Shown here piece after piece: positions 1 to 9,409 of a stretch of DNA of 64,000 nucleotides. The notes under the pieces were generated by a model. The model had not been told where the DNA came from. It ran no database searches and saw nothing but the letters and a program-made list of their open reading frames with translations. The translations under genes were made by a program, and so were the position numbers. Origin of the DNA: Azospirillum sp. TSH100 (GTDB lineage Bacteria > Pseudomonadota > Alphaproteobacteria > Azospirillales > Azospirillaceae); the NCBI RefSeq assembly GCF_004923295.1, contig NZ_CP039634.1:2136001-2200000 (forward strand), written 5' to 3'. How positions within the stretch are numbered: the stretch's first letter is position 1; the number at the start of each line of letters is the position of its first letter.

Positions 1-278
1 GCCTGCGGCTCGCCATTGGGGCGCGGCGGCGTGACATCCTGGTGCAGTTCCTGATCGAATCGACCACCCTGTCTCTGATCGGTGCCGCCATCGGCGTCGC
101 TCTGGGCATCGGCACCGCGGTGGGGGTCGCTGCGCTCGCGGGCTGGCCAATGCTGATCCAGATCGACTCCGTGGTTCTTGCGGTCGTTGTCAGCGGTCTG
201 ATCGGTGTGTTCTTCGGCCTCTATCCCGCCCGCCGCGCGGCACGGCTCAATCCCATCGAGGCGCTGCGGCACGAATAG
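1..278 (+). CDS. ABC transporter permease, C-terminal part (FtsX/MacB family)
   Basis: The reading frame is already open at base 3 and ends at TAG 276-278, so only the last 91 codons are present. The visible part has the motif RLAIGARRRDILVQFLIE, two hydrophobic segments and the ending YPARRAARLNPIEALRHE. This is the classic end of FtsX-domain permeases of the MacB/LolC type, in which the last helix is followed by a PA(R/K)RAA..(N/D)PI.AL tail. Such permeases work with an ATPase and a periplasmic adaptor in export or lipoprotein and peptide transfer. The partner genes would lie to the left, outside the window. Family assignment is firm; the substrate is unknown. Confidence 0.9.
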   Translation, partial: LRLAIGARRRDILVQFLIESTTLSLIGAAIGVALGIGTAVGVAALAGWPMLIQIDSVVLAVVVSGLIGVFFGLYPARRAARLNPIEALRHE

Positions 279-651
279 CCGCAAGATCTGCCTCCGCTTC
301 GCCTGTCAGCACGACCAGCTTCGCAACGCTGCGCGCCAGCATCAACGCCACCCGTCCCACCCACGCCACCTCCCTTGGCATCGCCAGCAGTGCCGGCCGC
401 CGTTCCGACACCACGCGGGCCAGCGCCAGGGCGGAGGTCGCGGCATGGCGTTTCGCGAGGTCGATTTGTCCGATGGCCGGGTCCAGCGACGCACGCAGCG
501 GTCCGCCGCCCATCGGCGCCACCACGTCCACTGCCGCGCCGGCATGCAGAAGTCCATGGGCGAGATCGACGGCGGCGCGCCGGTCGGGCCGGCTGGTAAG
601 ATCGGGCAGGAAAAGGGCGATGGTGAGCGGAGCGGAGGTCAGGGAGGGCAA
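247..651 (-). pseudogene. glycosyltransferase N-terminal-like fragment
   Basis: A minus-strand frame ends at TGA 247-249 and overlaps the 3' end of the ABC permease tail to tail. The readable part, about 134 residues from a possible TTG at 651, resembles the N-terminal Rossmann half of a GT4-type glycosyltransferase: a strand TIALFLPDL, then DLAHGLLHAGAAVDVVAP, an ALARVVSERRPALLAMP helix-strand unit and a LARSVAKLVVLTGE strand. There is no convincing ATG or Shine-Dalgarno, and further upstream the frame runs into the antisense of tRNA-Pro. No catalytic C-terminal half follows. It may be a decayed remnant or a short hypothetical gene. Confidence 0.35.
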
Positions 652-816
652 CGAAACGGATCCGGAATGGTGTTGACGACAGGCTGTTGAGCGACCGAAC
701 GCCGCACCGGACGACCAGGACGCCCCCGGCGCGGCAAGCGCGATCGAAAAGACCGCGAAAGCGATCGCCGTTCGCTTGCCGTGGGCGTGGCGTTCGTGTA
801 TCTCACAACGCGGCGA

Positions 817-894
817 CGGGGCGTAGCGCAGTCTGGTCAGCGCGCCAGTTTTGGGTACTGGAGGCCCCCGGTTCGAATCCGGGCGCCCCGACCA
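817..894 (+). tRNA. tRNA-Pro (UGG)
   Basis: The acceptor stem CGGGGCG (817-823) pairs with CGCCCCG (884-890), followed by discriminator A and an encoded CCA. The anticodon stem CCAGT/ACTGG encloses the loop TTTGGGT, giving anticodon TGG. The T arm is CCCGG-TTCGAAT-CCGGG. All arms fold. Confidence 0.96.
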
Positions 895-970
895 TCGCCA
901 GAGGACAAATCCGCGTCCAAGCCATCGGAGCCAGGACGCAACCGCAGGCATTTGGGGAGACGAGCGAGCC

Positions 971-1267
971 ATGAACGTCCGGATCTATCAGCCGAGCAAG
1001 ACGGCCATGCAATCCGGCCGGGCCAAGACTCACCGTTGGATGCTGGATTACGAGATCGAGACGCCGCGCCGTCCGGAGCCGCTGATGGGATGGACCAGCT
1101 CGGGTGACACGCTGAACCAGGTGCGCCTGTCCTTCGAGACGAAGGAGGAGGCGATCGCCTTCGCCGAACGTGAGGGCTGGAACTACACCGTTCAGGAAGC
1201 TCCGGTCCGCCGTGTCCGTCCGCGCAACTACGCTGATAATTTCCGCACCGACCGCCCCCGCTTCTGA
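971..1267 (+). CDS. complex I accessory subunit, NDUFS4-like (ETC complex I subunit region)
   Basis: This 98-residue protein starts MNVRIYQPSKTAMQSGRA and contains HRWMLDYE, PLMGWTSSGDTLNQVRLSF, and a TKEEAIAFAEREGWNYTV stretch. That is the compact NDUS4 domain found in mitochondria and alphaproteobacteria as the 18-kDa accessory subunit at the NADH-dehydrogenase arm of complex I. The ATG at 971 is used because residues before it are encoded by tRNA-Pro. The gene stands alone between tRNA-Pro and tRNA-Arg, away from any nuo operon, which is usual for this gene in alphaproteobacteria. Full length for the bacterial family. Confidence 0.92.
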   Translation: MNVRIYQPSKTAMQSGRAKTHRWMLDYEIETPRRPEPLMGWTSSGDTLNQVRLSFETKEEAIAFAEREGWNYTVQEAPVRRVRPRNYADNFRTDRPRF

Positions 1268-1297
1268 TCGCGAACCGGGATCGTAGGCCCAGGACAA

Positions 1298-1374
1298 GGC
1301 CCCATAGCTCAGTTGGATAGAGCAGCCGCCTTCTAAGCGGCAGGTCGCTGGTTCGAATCCAGCTGGGGTCGCCA
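1298..1374 (+). tRNA. tRNA-Arg (UCU)
   Basis: The acceptor stem GGCCCCA (1298-1304) pairs with TGGGGTC (1364-1370), followed by G and an encoded CCA. The anticodon stem GCCGC/GCGGC encloses CTTCTAA, giving anticodon TCT. The T arm is GCTGG-TTCGAAT-CCAGC. Confidence 0.96.
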
Positions 1375-1400
1375 TCCTGGCAAGCCGGTACCGAACAAAT

Positions 1401-1428
1401 AAAAGCCCCGCTTCGGCGGGGCTTTTTT
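1401..1428 (+). terminator. Rho-independent terminator after tRNA-Arg
   Basis: The stem AAGCCCCGC / GCGGGGCTT with loop TTCG is followed by a run of T. It ends the tRNA-Arg transcript. Confidence 0.9.
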
Positions 1429-1477
1429 GTTGCCTCCCTGCTCCCCGGCTGACAGGGAGCAAGCGTGCCCCAAATGC

Positions 1478-1503
1478 AAAAAGGGGCCGCGAAAGCGACC
1501 CCT
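1478..1503 (-). terminator. terminator for minus-strand tRNA-Lys
   Basis: Read on the minus strand, a GGGG.CGC / GCG.CCCC stem with a small internal mismatch is followed by TTTTT. It lies just downstream of the tRNA-Lys gene. Confidence 0.75.
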
Positions 1504-1531
1504 TCAGGAAGGCTAAAGCCTTGAATTGGTT

Positions 1532-1607
1532 TGGTGATCCGGGTGGGATTCGAACCCACGGCCACATGATTAAAAGTCACGTGCTCTACCGACTGAGCTA
1601 CCGGATC
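1532..1607 (-). tRNA. tRNA-Lys (UUU)
   Basis: On the minus strand the acceptor stem GATCCGG pairs with CCGGATC, followed by A and an encoded CCA. The anticodon loop CTTTTAA gives anticodon TTT. D and T arms (GTGGG-TTCGAAT-CCCAC) are complete. Confidence 0.96.
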
Positions 1608-1736
1608 ATCCTTTCGCGGCAGTGCCGAACTGGCCCCGCCGGAAGTGGGCGCACCATAGAAAGACGCGCACGAAAGGTCAACCACGGGCTTGATGGAAAA
1701 CGCAGGATTTTGTCATCCAGCCCGCAGTCGCACAGA

Positions 1737-2300
1737 TCAGGTTTGGCTGGTCGTCGGCATCGTGCCGTTGCCGGCCTCCAGGGCGAAGCGTTCGGCCAGC
1801 CGCTCGGCAACGCGGGCCGAGACGAAATGGCGAATATCACCGCCGAGCCGTCCGATCTCCTTCACGAATCGCGAGGAGATGAACTGATGCTTCTCCGACG
1901 ACATCAGGAAGATCGTCTCGACCTTCGGGTTCAGCCGCGCGTTCATGCCCGCCATCTGGAATTCATATTCAAAATCCGAGACGGCGCGCAGACCGCGGAT
2001 GATGACGCTGGCATTCATCTCGATGGCGAAATGCATCAGCAGATTGTCGAATGCCCGCACTTCGATGCTGGCCCCGCCGGCATTCAGCGCGGCCACATCC
2101 TCGCGAACCATGGCGACTCGCTCGTCCGTGGAATAGAGCGGGCCTTTGCCGGCATTCCGGGCGACGCCGATGATCAGGTGGTCGACCTGACGGGCGGCGC
2201 GCTGGATGATGTCCATGTGACCGTTGGTGATCGGATCGAAGGTGCCGGGATAGACACCGATTCGACGACCCTTGCTGGTCTCGGTCTGGCTGGTCGCCAT
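1737..2300 (-). CDS. coaD: phosphopantetheine adenylyltransferase
   Basis: This 187-residue cytoplasmic enzyme transfers AMP from ATP to 4'-phosphopantetheine, the penultimate step of coenzyme A synthesis. The nucleotidyltransferase signature is VYPGTFDPITNGH near residues 17-28, with the TNGH ATP-binding motif. The later motif IIRGLRAVSDFEYEFQMAGM and the phosphate-binding region EKHQFISSRFVKEI are also present. The C-terminus carries about 15 extra residues over the compact family length. It lies 23 bases behind gyrA on the same strand and is probably cotranscribed with it, an arrangement seen in many alphaproteobacteria. Confidence 0.97.
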   Translation of the reverse strand: MATSQTETSKGRRIGVYPGTFDPITNGHMDIIQRAARQVDHLIIGVARNAGKGPLYSTDERVAMVREDVAALNAGGASIEVRAFDNLLMHFAIEMNASVIIRGLRAVSDFEYEFQMAGMNARLNPKVETIFLMSSEKHQFISSRFVKEIGRLGGDIRHFVSARVAERLAERFALEAGNGTMPTTSQT

Positions 2301-2323
2301 GGGTTCCCCTTTAGGCCCGTCCG

Positions 2324-5125
2324 TTATTCGTTCGGCGCGGCGGTGCCGCCGGCTTCGCCGACCGACCCGACCGAACCGTTGGCGTCACCGCCGTCCTCGA
2401 CACCAGTCTCCCCCCCGCCGCCAGTCTCGCCGTCTTCCTCGGCGATGGTGGCGACCGACACCACGCGTTCGTCCGCCCCCACGCGGAACAGCGTGACGCC
2501 CAGCGTCTTGCGGCCGGCCACCCGCACATCGTGGAGCGGCATGCGGATCACCTGGCCGCCGTTGGTGACCATCATCACCTGATGGTTAGATTCGACGGGG
2601 AAGGCGGCGACGATCGAGCCGTTGCGCTCGCCCATCTCCATGTTCCAGATGCCCTGGCCGCCGCGGCCGGCGGTGCGATACTCGTAGGACGAGCTGCGCT
2701 TGCCATAGCCGCGGTCGGAGACGGTCAGAATATACTGTTCCTTTTGTTTCAATTCTTCATACCGCTCCTGCGTCAGGGTGACGCTGTCGGTCGGCACCTC
2801 GTCCGCCTCCGGAGCGGCCTCGCCCTCCATCTCCAGCCCTTCGTCGCGCTTCATCTTGAAGAAGGCGGCGCGCTCCTCGGGCGTGGCATCGACGTGGGTC
2901 AGGATCGACAGCGACACCACCTCGTCACCATCCGCCAGCTTGATGCCGCGGACACCGGTGGAGGTGCGGCCGGCGAAGACGCGCACATCGTCCACGGGGA
3001 AGCGGATGCACTTGCCGCCGCGGGTCGCCAGCAGAACGTCGTCGGTCTCCGAACAGGTGTGAACGCCGATCAGGCGCTCGCCCTCCTCCTCCAGCTTCAT
3101 GGCGATCAGGCCGTTGGAGCGGATGTTGGCGAAGTCCGACATGCGGTTGCGGCGGACATTGCCTTTCGACGTGGCGAAGACGACGTGCAGATCGGCCCAG
3201 GCGGCCTCATCCTCAGGCAGCGGCAGCACGGTTGTGATGGTCTCGCCGTCGATCAGCGGCAGCAGGTTGACGAAGGCCTTGCCGCGCGCCTGCGGGTTGC
3301 CCAGCGGCAGGCGGTAGACCTTCAGCTTGTAGACCATGCCGCGGTTCGAGAAGAGCAGCAGCGGCGTGTGCGTGTTGGCGACGAACAGGTCGCTGACCGC
3401 GTCCTCCGCCTTCATCGACATGCCGGAGCGGCCCTTGCCGCCGCGCTTCTGCGCCCGGTAGGTCGACAGCGGCACCCGTTTCACATAGCCGGACTGGCTG
3501 ACGGTGACGACCATGTCCTCGCGCTGGATCAGGTCCTCGATGTCGGCCTCGAACTCCAGATCCTGGATTTCGGTACGGCGGGGCGTGCCGAACCGTTCCT
3601 TCATCTCCACCAGCTCGTCGCGCAGGATCCCCATCAGCTTCGGCCGGTTGGCGAGCGTGGCGAGGAAATCGGCGATCTGGTCGGTGACGTCCTTCAACTC
3701 GGCGCCGATCTTGTCGCGCTCCAGCCCGGTCAGGCGGTGCAGGCGCAGATCGAGGATGGCGCGGGCCTGGACTTCCGACAGGCGGTAGGTTCCCTGCTCG
3801 CTGACGCCGCGACCGGGCTCGTCGATCAGTTCGATCAGCGGGCCGACGTCATGGACCGGCCACTCGCGGTTCATCATCTCCTCGCGCGCCCAGACCGGGT
3901 CGGGGGCGCTGCGGATCAGCTCGATCATCGCATCCAGGTTGGCTACGGCGACCGCCAGACCGACCAAGGTGTGCGCCCGCTCACGCGCCTTGCCCAGCAG
4001 GAACTCGGTCCGGCGGGTGATGACCTGCTCGCGGAAGCGGACGAAGGCGGTGATGATCTGCAGCAGATGCATCAGTTCCGGACGGCCCCCGTTCAGCGCC
4101 AGCATGTTGACGCCGAAGGAGGTCTGGAGCTGGGTGTGGCGGAACAGCTGGGCCAGCACCACGTCGGGGACCGCGTCGCGCTTCAGCTCGATCACCACGC
4201 GCACGCCGTCGCGGTCCGACTCGTCACGCAGGTCGGCGATGCCCTCGATCGTCTTGTCGTTCACGACCTCGCCGATGCGTTCCATCAGCTTGGCCTTGTT
4301 GACCTGATAGGGGATCTCGGTCGCGACGATGGCGGTGCGGTCCTTGCGCACCTCCTCGAAATGGGTCTTGGCGCGCAGGATGATCGAGCCGCGCCCGGTC
4401 TGGAGCGCCGCCCGGCTGCCCGAGCGGCCGAGGATCAGGCCGCCCGTCGGGAAATCGGGGCCGGGCACATGCTCCATCAGCTCTTCGAGCGTGACGTCGG
4501 GATTGTCGATGTAGGCGCAGCAGGCATCGATCACCTCGCCCAGATTGTGGGTCGGGATGTTCGTCGCCATGCCGACGGCGATGCCGCCGGCGCCGTTCAC
4601 CAGCAGGTTCGGGAAGCGGGCCGGCACCACGGTCGGCTCGCGACCGGAATCGTCGTAGCTGGCCTGGAAGTCGATGGTGTCCTTGTCGATGTCGTCGAGC
4701 AGCGCTTCCGCCGCCTTGGCCAGACGCGCTTCGGTGTAGCGCATCGCCGCCGGCGGATCGCCGTCCATCGAACCGAAATTGCCCTGACCGTCGATCAGCG
4801 GCAGGCGCATGGAGAAGTCCTGCGCCATGCGGACCATGGCGTCGTAGATCGCGCTGTCGCCGTGCGGGTGGTATTTACCCATCACGTCGCCGACGATGCG
4901 CGCCGACTTCTTATAGGGCTTGGTCGAGTCGTAGCCGCCCTCCTTCATCGCGTAGAGGATGCGCCGGTGCACCGGCTTCAGCCCGTCTCGGACGTCGGGC
5001 AGGGCACGGCTCACGATCACGCTCATCGCGTAGTCGAGATACGATTTCCGCATCTCGTCTTCGATGTTGATCGGCGCGATGTCGGAGGCGGGAGGAAGGG
5101 GCGTATTGCTCAAGCGGACACTCAT
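2324..5125 (-). CDS. gyrA: DNA gyrase subunit A
   Basis: This 933-residue protein is the DNA-cleaving subunit of the type IIA topoisomerase that introduces negative supercoils. The catalytic tyrosine is Tyr130 in [10 protein letters not shown]. The quinolone-determining region reads [17 protein letters not shown], with Ser91 and Asp95 at the positions equivalent to E. coli Ser83 and Asp87, the susceptible-type residues. The GyrA box appears as QKRGGKG, which separates true gyrase from topoisomerase IV ParC. Beta-pinwheel repeats follow, and the last 40 residues form an acidic, Gly-rich tail, as expected for the regulatory tail of gyrase. The start MSVRLSN fits the family. Confidence 0.98.
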   Translation of the reverse strand: MSVRLSNTPLPPASDIAPINIEDEMRKSYLDYAMSVIVSRALPDVRDGLKPVHRRILYAMKEGGYDSTKPYKKSARIVGDVMGKYHPHGDSAIYDAMVRMAQDFSMRLPLIDGQGNFGSMDGDPPAAMRYTEARLAKAAEALLDDIDKDTIDFQASYDDSGREPTVVPARFPNLLVNGAGGIAVGMATNIPTHNLGEVIDACCAYIDNPDVTLEELMEHVPGPDFPTGGLILGRSGSRAALQTGRGSIILRAKTHFEEVRKDRTAIVATEIPYQVNKAKLMERIGEVVNDKTIEGIADLRDESDRDGVRVVIELKRDAVPDVVLAQLFRHTQLQTSFGVNMLALNGGRPELMHLLQIITAFVRFREQVITRRTEFLLGKARERAHTLVGLAVAVANLDAMIELIRSAPDPVWAREEMMNREWPVHDVGPLIELIDEPGRGVSEQGTYRLSEVQARAILDLRLHRLTGLERDKIGAELKDVTDQIADFLATLANRPKLMGILRDELVEMKERFGTPRRTEIQDLEFEADIEDLIQREDMVVTVSQSGYVKRVPLSTYRAQKRGGKGRSGMSMKAEDAVSDLFVANTHTPLLLFSNRGMVYKLKVYRLPLGNPQARGKAFVNLLPLIDGETITTVLPLPEDEAAWADLHVVFATSKGNVRRNRMSDFANIRSNGLIAMKLEEEGERLIGVHTCSETDDVLLATRGGKCIRFPVDDVRVFAGRTSTGVRGIKLADGDEVVSLSILTHVDATPEERAAFFKMKRDEGLEMEGEAAPEADEVPTDSVTLTQERYEELKQKEQYILTVSDRGYGKRSSSYEYRTAGRGGQGIWNMEMGERNGSIVAAFPVESNHQVMMVTNGGQVIRMPLHDVRVAGRKTLGVTLFRVGADERVVSVATIAEEDGETGGGGETGVEDGGDANGSVGSVGEAGGTAAPNE

Positions 5126-5248
5126 TTTTAGAAGGTGCCGCCGCTTGCGGATCCGCGGCAGTCACTGGCCTTGCGGGCCGAAGTTTAGCCGGAGAAATAT
5201 AGCAACTCTCGCAATTGCACACAATGATTCGGGGCTGAAAAGCCCGTT

Positions 5249-6622
5249 TCAGCGCCGGCTCAGATGTGCGAACCGCAGCGAGAGGATGGTGACGGATACC
5301 AGGCTGGCGATCAGGATTCCCTCGAACAGCCCATGTGCGCCATGGTCCAGCCCGAAAACCAGGAAGGCGGAAACCGGAATCATCACCACCGCGTAGGAGA
5401 AGAAGTGGAGCGCGGTTGGAATCCAGGCATCGTGCCGGCCGCGCAGGGCATTCGCCATCACCGTCTGGCCGCCGTCGGCGATCAGGATCCAGGCGGCGAA
5501 GGCGATCAGCGGCACCACCGCCTCCAGCAACTGCGGGTCGTTGGAATAGATGGCCCCCAACGCATCGGGCAGGCTGCGGTAGAGGATGCCGACGCCGGCC
5601 AGAATGGCGCTGGTGACACCCAGCCCGGTCCAGCCGGCCAGCGCCATGTCGCCGCGGTCGCCGCGGCCGTAGGCGACACCCACCCGTACCGCGGTGGCCG
5701 ACGCAAGCCCGACCGCCGCCATGAAGGGCAGCGCGGTCAGGTTCAGCCCGACCGTGTAGGCGCCCAGCGCCAGCGGGGAAATCATGCCGGCGAACAGGCC
5801 GAGCGCGGCGAAGGCGCCGCTCTCCACCCCGATGCTCAGCCCGGCGGCATAGCCGAGGTGACGCTGGCGTGCCGCCCCGCTCCACCAGTCGGCGACCGGC
5901 CGGCGCACCTGCCAGCGGTCGTGGTCGTGCATCCACCACACATAGGCGACCAGCCCCAGACCCATGCTCCAGCGCACGATGCTGGTTGCCCAAGCCGACC
6001 CGACCGCCCCCAGCGGCTCAAGCCCGGCATGGCCCCAAACCAGCGCCCAGGCGAGCACGGCATTGACGATGTTGCCGATCACCATGGCGACCATGCCCGG
6101 CAGCGGGCGCTTGATGCCCTCCAGGAAGAAGCCGGTGGTGATGTACAGCATCATGCCCGGCGCGCCGAGGCCGAGCACCGCCAGCACATGGGCGCCGCCC
6201 GCCGCCATCTCCGCTGTCTGGCCACCGGCCTGGAACAACGGGTCCCCCAGCAGCGAGACCAGGGCGAACAACGCCCCCAGCAGCAGCGCATAGGGGATGG
6301 AGCGCCGCCATGCCCGTCCGCAGTCCGCCTCGCTGCCTGCCCCGAAGGCGTGGGCGGTGATCATGACCGTACCCATCAGCAGACCGACGCCGGTGCCGAC
6401 CATGATGTTGCCGGGCAGGTGGGCCAGCCCGTAATAGGCCAGTTCCTGGGCCGAGAAACGGCCGACGATGGCAGTGTCCACCGCCATCATCACCATCAGC
6501 CCGGCGCGGGAGATGATGACCGGCGCCGCCAGACGCAGCAGTTCGCCGACGTGGGCGGCGAGGCGTGCACGCAACGGCTCCGGGGCGTGCGGCTCCGGGG
6601 CGGGCAGAGTGGCGGTGCTCAT
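5249..6622 (-). CDS. MATE-family multidrug/Na+ efflux transporter
   Basis: This protein of 457 residues has about twelve hydrophobic segments. The N-terminal half contains LRLAAPVIISRAGLMVMMAVDTAIVGRF, in two adjoining pieces typical of MATE helix 1 and 2, and later GTGVGLLMGT and PVAFAAW-like segments in the second repeat. MATE proteins exchange Na+ or H+ for cationic drugs or organic cations at the inner membrane. The start MSTATLPAPEP at 6622 is preferred over an upstream in-frame ATG because the earlier residues are not membrane-like and read like untranslated DNA. It is about 120 bases downstream of the gyrA start, transcribed the same way but probably independently. Confidence 0.92.
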   Translation of the reverse strand: MSTATLPAPEPHAPEPLRARLAAHVGELLRLAAPVIISRAGLMVMMAVDTAIVGRFSAQELAYYGLAHLPGNIMVGTGVGLLMGTVMITAHAFGAGSEADCGRAWRRSIPYALLLGALFALVSLLGDPLFQAGGQTAEMAAGGAHVLAVLGLGAPGMMLYITTGFFLEGIKRPLPGMVAMVIGNIVNAVLAWALVWGHAGLEPLGAVGSAWATSIVRWSMGLGLVAYVWWMHDHDRWQVRRPVADWWSGAARQRHLGYAAGLSIGVESGAFAALGLFAGMISPLALGAYTVGLNLTALPFMAAVGLASATAVRVGVAYGRGDRGDMALAGWTGLGVTSAILAGVGILYRSLPDALGAIYSNDPQLLEAVVPLIAFAAWILIADGGQTVMANALRGRHDAWIPTALHFFSYAVVMIPVSAFLVFGLDHGAHGLFEGILIASLVSVTILSLRFAHLSRR

Positions 6623-6808
6623 GACGAAACCTGTGGTCGAAGAGGGGTGACGGCGGACTATGCCGCGCTGCCGGACCGTAAGGCTTGGCCGGAAAGCGGG
6701 CAGGCTGCGCAAAAGCTGGTCATTCTGCCCGGTGGGTGTACCGCGTCAAGGTTTTCGGGCGCCTCGAAAGGACCGTTGCATTTGCTGCATGGCGACGCGA
6801 CCGGACGC

Positions 6809-6833
6809 GGAACCAAGCCGGCGCCACGCCGTT
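6809..6833 (+). promoter_or_regulatory. EcfG-type general stress promoter
   Basis: GGAAC (6809-6813), a 16-base spacer and CGTT (6830-6833) exactly match the consensus recognised by the alphaproteobacterial general stress sigma factor EcfG. It lies about 70 bases ahead of the entericidin gene, a type of gene often found in this regulon. Confidence 0.75.
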
Positions 6834-6903
6834 GTCGAAAGCAGAGACGAACGACGCCTCAATCTGAACCTCCAGCCCCCTCACCCCTGACCGGAGAGAC
6901 GCC

Positions 6904-7089
6904 ATGCAGCACGCCAAGAACAGCCGGCAGCGCGCCACCGCTCGCGCCATCCCGTTTCCCGCGCGCGAGGTGGTGATCCTGACCTTCCTGATGGCGCTGG
7001 CCGCCATGCTGACCGGCTGCAACACGGTCGAGGGTGCCGGGCAGGATGTCCGGGCCGGTGGCCGGGCGATCGAACGGACGGTCGATTGA
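6904..7089 (+). CDS. entericidin-like small lipoprotein (EcnA/B family)
   Basis: This 61-residue protein has a basic N-terminus, a hydrophobic stretch VVILTFLMALAAMLTGC ending in a lipobox (MLTGC), and the short mature sequence NTVEGAGQDVRAGGRAIER. NTVxGxGxDvxxxGxAI is the hallmark of entericidins, small membrane lipoproteins linked to stress and programmed lysis in enterobacteria and to the general stress response in alphaproteobacteria. A GGAGAG Shine-Dalgarno precedes the ATG. The EcfG-type promoter at 6809-6833 suggests stress control. Confidence 0.9.
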   Translation: MQHAKNSRQRATARAIPFPAREVVILTFLMALAAMLTGCNTVEGAGQDVRAGGRAIERTVD

Positions 7090-7127
7090 GGCGTAACGCA
7101 ACGGCCACCGACACAGGGAATTCCCGC

Positions 7128-7316
7128 ATGAGCGATCAGCAGAAGCCGTCCACCCCCGGCGAGATTCCGCCGCCGTCCAACCCGAATCCGCCGCAACCCG
7201 ATCGTCCCACGACGCCCGATCCCTATCCGGTCCCGGACAACCCCGGCGTCCTGCCGGAAGTCCCGCCGCCGGCCGACGAACCAATGCCGGGTATGCCCAA
7301 CCCGACAACGGCTTGA
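7128..7316 (+). CDS. small proline-rich protein of unknown function
   Basis: This 62-residue sequence starts MSDQQKPSTPGEIPPPS and consists mostly of Pro, Asn, Asp and Gly in short PNPPQPDRP- and PDPYPVPDNP-like units. There is no signal peptide and no recognised domain; it is probably disordered. It follows the entericidin gene by 38 bases on the same strand and may be cotranscribed under the stress promoter. The start is the ATG at 7128; a longer frame upstream has no Shine-Dalgarno. Confidence 0.6.
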   Translation: MSDQQKPSTPGEIPPPSNPNPPQPDRPTTPDPYPVPDNPGVLPEVPPPADEPMPGMPNPTTA

Positions 7317-7337
7317 TAGCGGCGGCGTGATTTGACG

Positions 7338-7375
7338 TCGGGAGGAGGGGCTTCTTGCGCCGTCCCCCCTCCCGA
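7338..7375. terminator. inverted repeat between convergent genes
   Basis: TCGGGAGG (7338-7345) and CCTCCCGA (7368-7375) form a stem with a GC-rich loop between the Pro-rich gene and the transglycosylase. There is no T tract, so its terminator function is inferred from position. Confidence 0.4.
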
Positions 7376-7387
7376 ATCCGACGCAAC

Positions 7388-9373
7388 CTACCGCCGCAGA
7401 TCCCGGTCCAGATTCGGTTCCGCCCGGTCGCCATTCAGGCGGGCACGATAGACCTGGACGGCTTCCAGCACGCGCTGGACATAGTTGCGGGTCTCCGAAA
7501 TCGGGATCAGCTCGATCCAGTCGACCACGTCGACGGTTCCGCTGCGCGGATCGCCATAGGTCTGCAGCCACTGGCTCACGCGGTTCGGGCCGGCATTGTA
7601 GCCGGCGATGGCCAGCACCCAGGAGCCGTTGAAGCGGTCGATCAGATCGGCCAGATAGGACGAACCAAGGGTGACATTATAGCCGGGGTCGGAAGTCAGC
7701 CGGGCTGTCGTGTGCTTCAGCCCCAGCTTTCCCGCCACCTGCTGCGCCGTCGCCGGCATCAGCTGCATCAGCCCGCGCGCGCCGACGGGAGAGACGATGG
7801 CGGGGTTAAAGGTGCTTTCCTGCCGGATGATGCCGTGGATCAGCGCCAGTTCGGGCGCCGCAGGACGCGAATCGAGCATCGGATAACCGGCTTCGACCAG
7901 GAACACCTCGTTCTGCGCGGCGTCCTTGGCTGTGGCGACGGCCAGATCGCGGCGGCCCACGTCGGTCGCCAGCCGCGCGGCCAGCACGTAATCGGCCGGC
8001 GTCCTGGCATCCAGGCTGACGCGGCGGACGAATCCGGTCACCTGATCGGCCGCGTTGCCGCCGATTTCCGCCAGCAGGCGGGCAACCCGCACCACCTCCC
8101 GCTTGTTGAAGGCGGCCGTCTCGGCACTGGAGACCGTCGGTGGCGTCGGCAGGGTGACCGCCCCGCCGGAGACATGGCGGAAGGCCAGCTGACCGTAGAA
8201 GGTGGTGGGGTAGGTCGCTGCCTTGGCGTACCAGTCGCGCGCCGGCCCGGTCTGGCCCAGGGCCTCCGCCGCGCGGCCGCACCAGTAGGCGCCGCGTGCC
8301 TTGCTGATCGGGGCGGTGACGGAACGGTACAGCTTGTGGAAATGGGTGAAGGCCTCCGACGGCTTGTCGAGGAAGCGCAACGCCAGGAAGCCGGACAGGA
8401 ATTCCGCATCGGCAAAGGAACTGCCTTCGCTCATGCCGTTGGCGCTGACCAGCCGGTAGGCGAGATTGTAGTCGCCGCGCTCCATAGCCCGGCGCGCCAG
8501 CAGATGGCGTTCCGACCACCAGGATTGCGGCCGGCCCATGTCGGTGCCGGCCTGGGCGATGATCTCCAGCGCACCGGCATCATTGCCCTTGCGTCGCAGA
8601 TAGCGGGCACGGTCGAACATCAGGCCGGGATCGTTCAGCAGGCTGGACGGCACGCGCGACAGGGCCGCATCCGCACCGGCGCTGTCGCCGTCCAGCGCAA
8701 TGCGCGCCTCGATCAGCTTGTCGTACGCCTCGTCGAAGAAGGGCAGCATCCGGCGGACCGGCGCCTCCTGTTTGGCCCACAGCAGCCGGTCGATACGCGC
8801 CTTGTGGTCCTGCTGGCGCAGATAGGGTGTGTAGTGGGAGAGAAAGGTCGACTCCTCATCCGGAGTGAAGGTCGCTTCGGCCCAATGCTTGCGGATCAGG
8901 GTGGTTGCGCGGTCGGCATCGCCTGTCGCGATCAGCGCATCGGCATGGCGGACGAAACCGTCGTTGGTAACCGGCGGGTTCTGGCGGAACCACTCAACCA
9001 CCTCGGCCGGCGGGATATCCGGCATCGCCATCTCCGCCTGACGGCGCAGAGCCGCCATGTTCGGCCAGTCCGGATTCTCGCGGATGAAGGCGGCGATGTC
9101 GCTGAAGCTCCCACCGCCGGGGTTCGCCAGCGCGATCCAGCGCAGAACCTTCGCTGGCAGCGGATCCTGGGCGCGGGATGCCGCGGCCAGCGCCTCGGCA
9201 AGCCGCTCATCATCGGCGAGCTTGAACGCCTCGCGGTAGATCGCGATGTCCTGCGAACTCAGCGCCGCGGCGGGAAGGGCGCCGGGAAGGGCCGCAAGAA
9301 GGGTGAGGAGACCCGCGAAAACAGAGGTCCGGGCGCTCTTGCCGAGGGCGGCGGGGAGGGATAATGTGCGCAA
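7388..9373 (-). CDS. soluble lytic murein transglycosylase (Slt70-like)
   Basis: The protein has about 661 residues: a hydrophobic export signal ([23 protein letters not shown]), a long alpha-helical superhelix ([21 protein letters not shown] onward), and a C-terminal SLT catalytic domain. The domain carries the catalytic glutamate motif [20 protein letters not shown], then [11 protein letters not shown] and [15 protein letters not shown]. Slt enzymes cleave the MurNAc-GlcNAc bond of peptidoglycan to 1,6-anhydro products in the periplasm. The start is uncertain: no ATG fits, and a TTG at 9373 just before the signal peptide is the best choice, leaving a 36-base intergenic space to the divergent dapA. 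The frame continues open far upstream, antisense to dapA and smpB, which is not real coding. Confidence 0.9.
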   Translation of the reverse strand: MRTLSLPAALGKSARTSVFAGLLTLLAALPGALPAAALSSQDIAIYREAFKLADDERLAEALAAASRAQDPLPAKVLRWIALANPGGGSFSDIAAFIRENPDWPNMAALRRQAEMAMPDIPPAEVVEWFRQNPPVTNDGFVRHADALIATGDADRATTLIRKHWAEATFTPDEESTFLSHYTPYLRQQDHKARIDRLLWAKQEAPVRRMLPFFDEAYDKLIEARIALDGDSAGADAALSRVPSSLLNDPGLMFDRARYLRRKGNDAGALEIIAQAGTDMGRPQSWWSERHLLARRAMERGDYNLAYRLVSANGMSEGSSFADAEFLSGFLALRFLDKPSEAFTHFHKLYRSVTAPISKARGAYWCGRAAEALGQTGPARDWYAKAATYPTTFYGQLAFRHVSGGAVTLPTPPTVSSAETAAFNKREVVRVARLLAEIGGNAADQVTGFVRRVSLDARTPADYVLAARLATDVGRRDLAVATAKDAAQNEVFLVEAGYPMLDSRPAAPELALIHGIIRQESTFNPAIVSPVGARGLMQLMPATAQQVAGKLGLKHTTARLTSDPGYNVTLGSSYLADLIDRFNGSWVLAIAGYNAGPNRVSQWLQTYGDPRSGTVDVVDWIELIPISETRNYVQRVLEAVQVYRARLNGDRAEPNLDRDLRR

Positions 9374-9409
9374 CTCTTTTTTCCAGCTAAGCCGACTGAG
9401 GAGGCAGCC

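Noticed and set aside
2531..5131. Very long plus-strand open frame opposite gyrA
   Set aside because: It is exactly antisense to gyrA, rich in Asp, His, Arg, Gln, Val and Leu as expected of a complement frame of a GC-rich gene, and has no domain.
9374..9409. Lysine riboswitch before dapA
   Set aside because: The gap to the divergent gene is only 36 bases, too short for the element.
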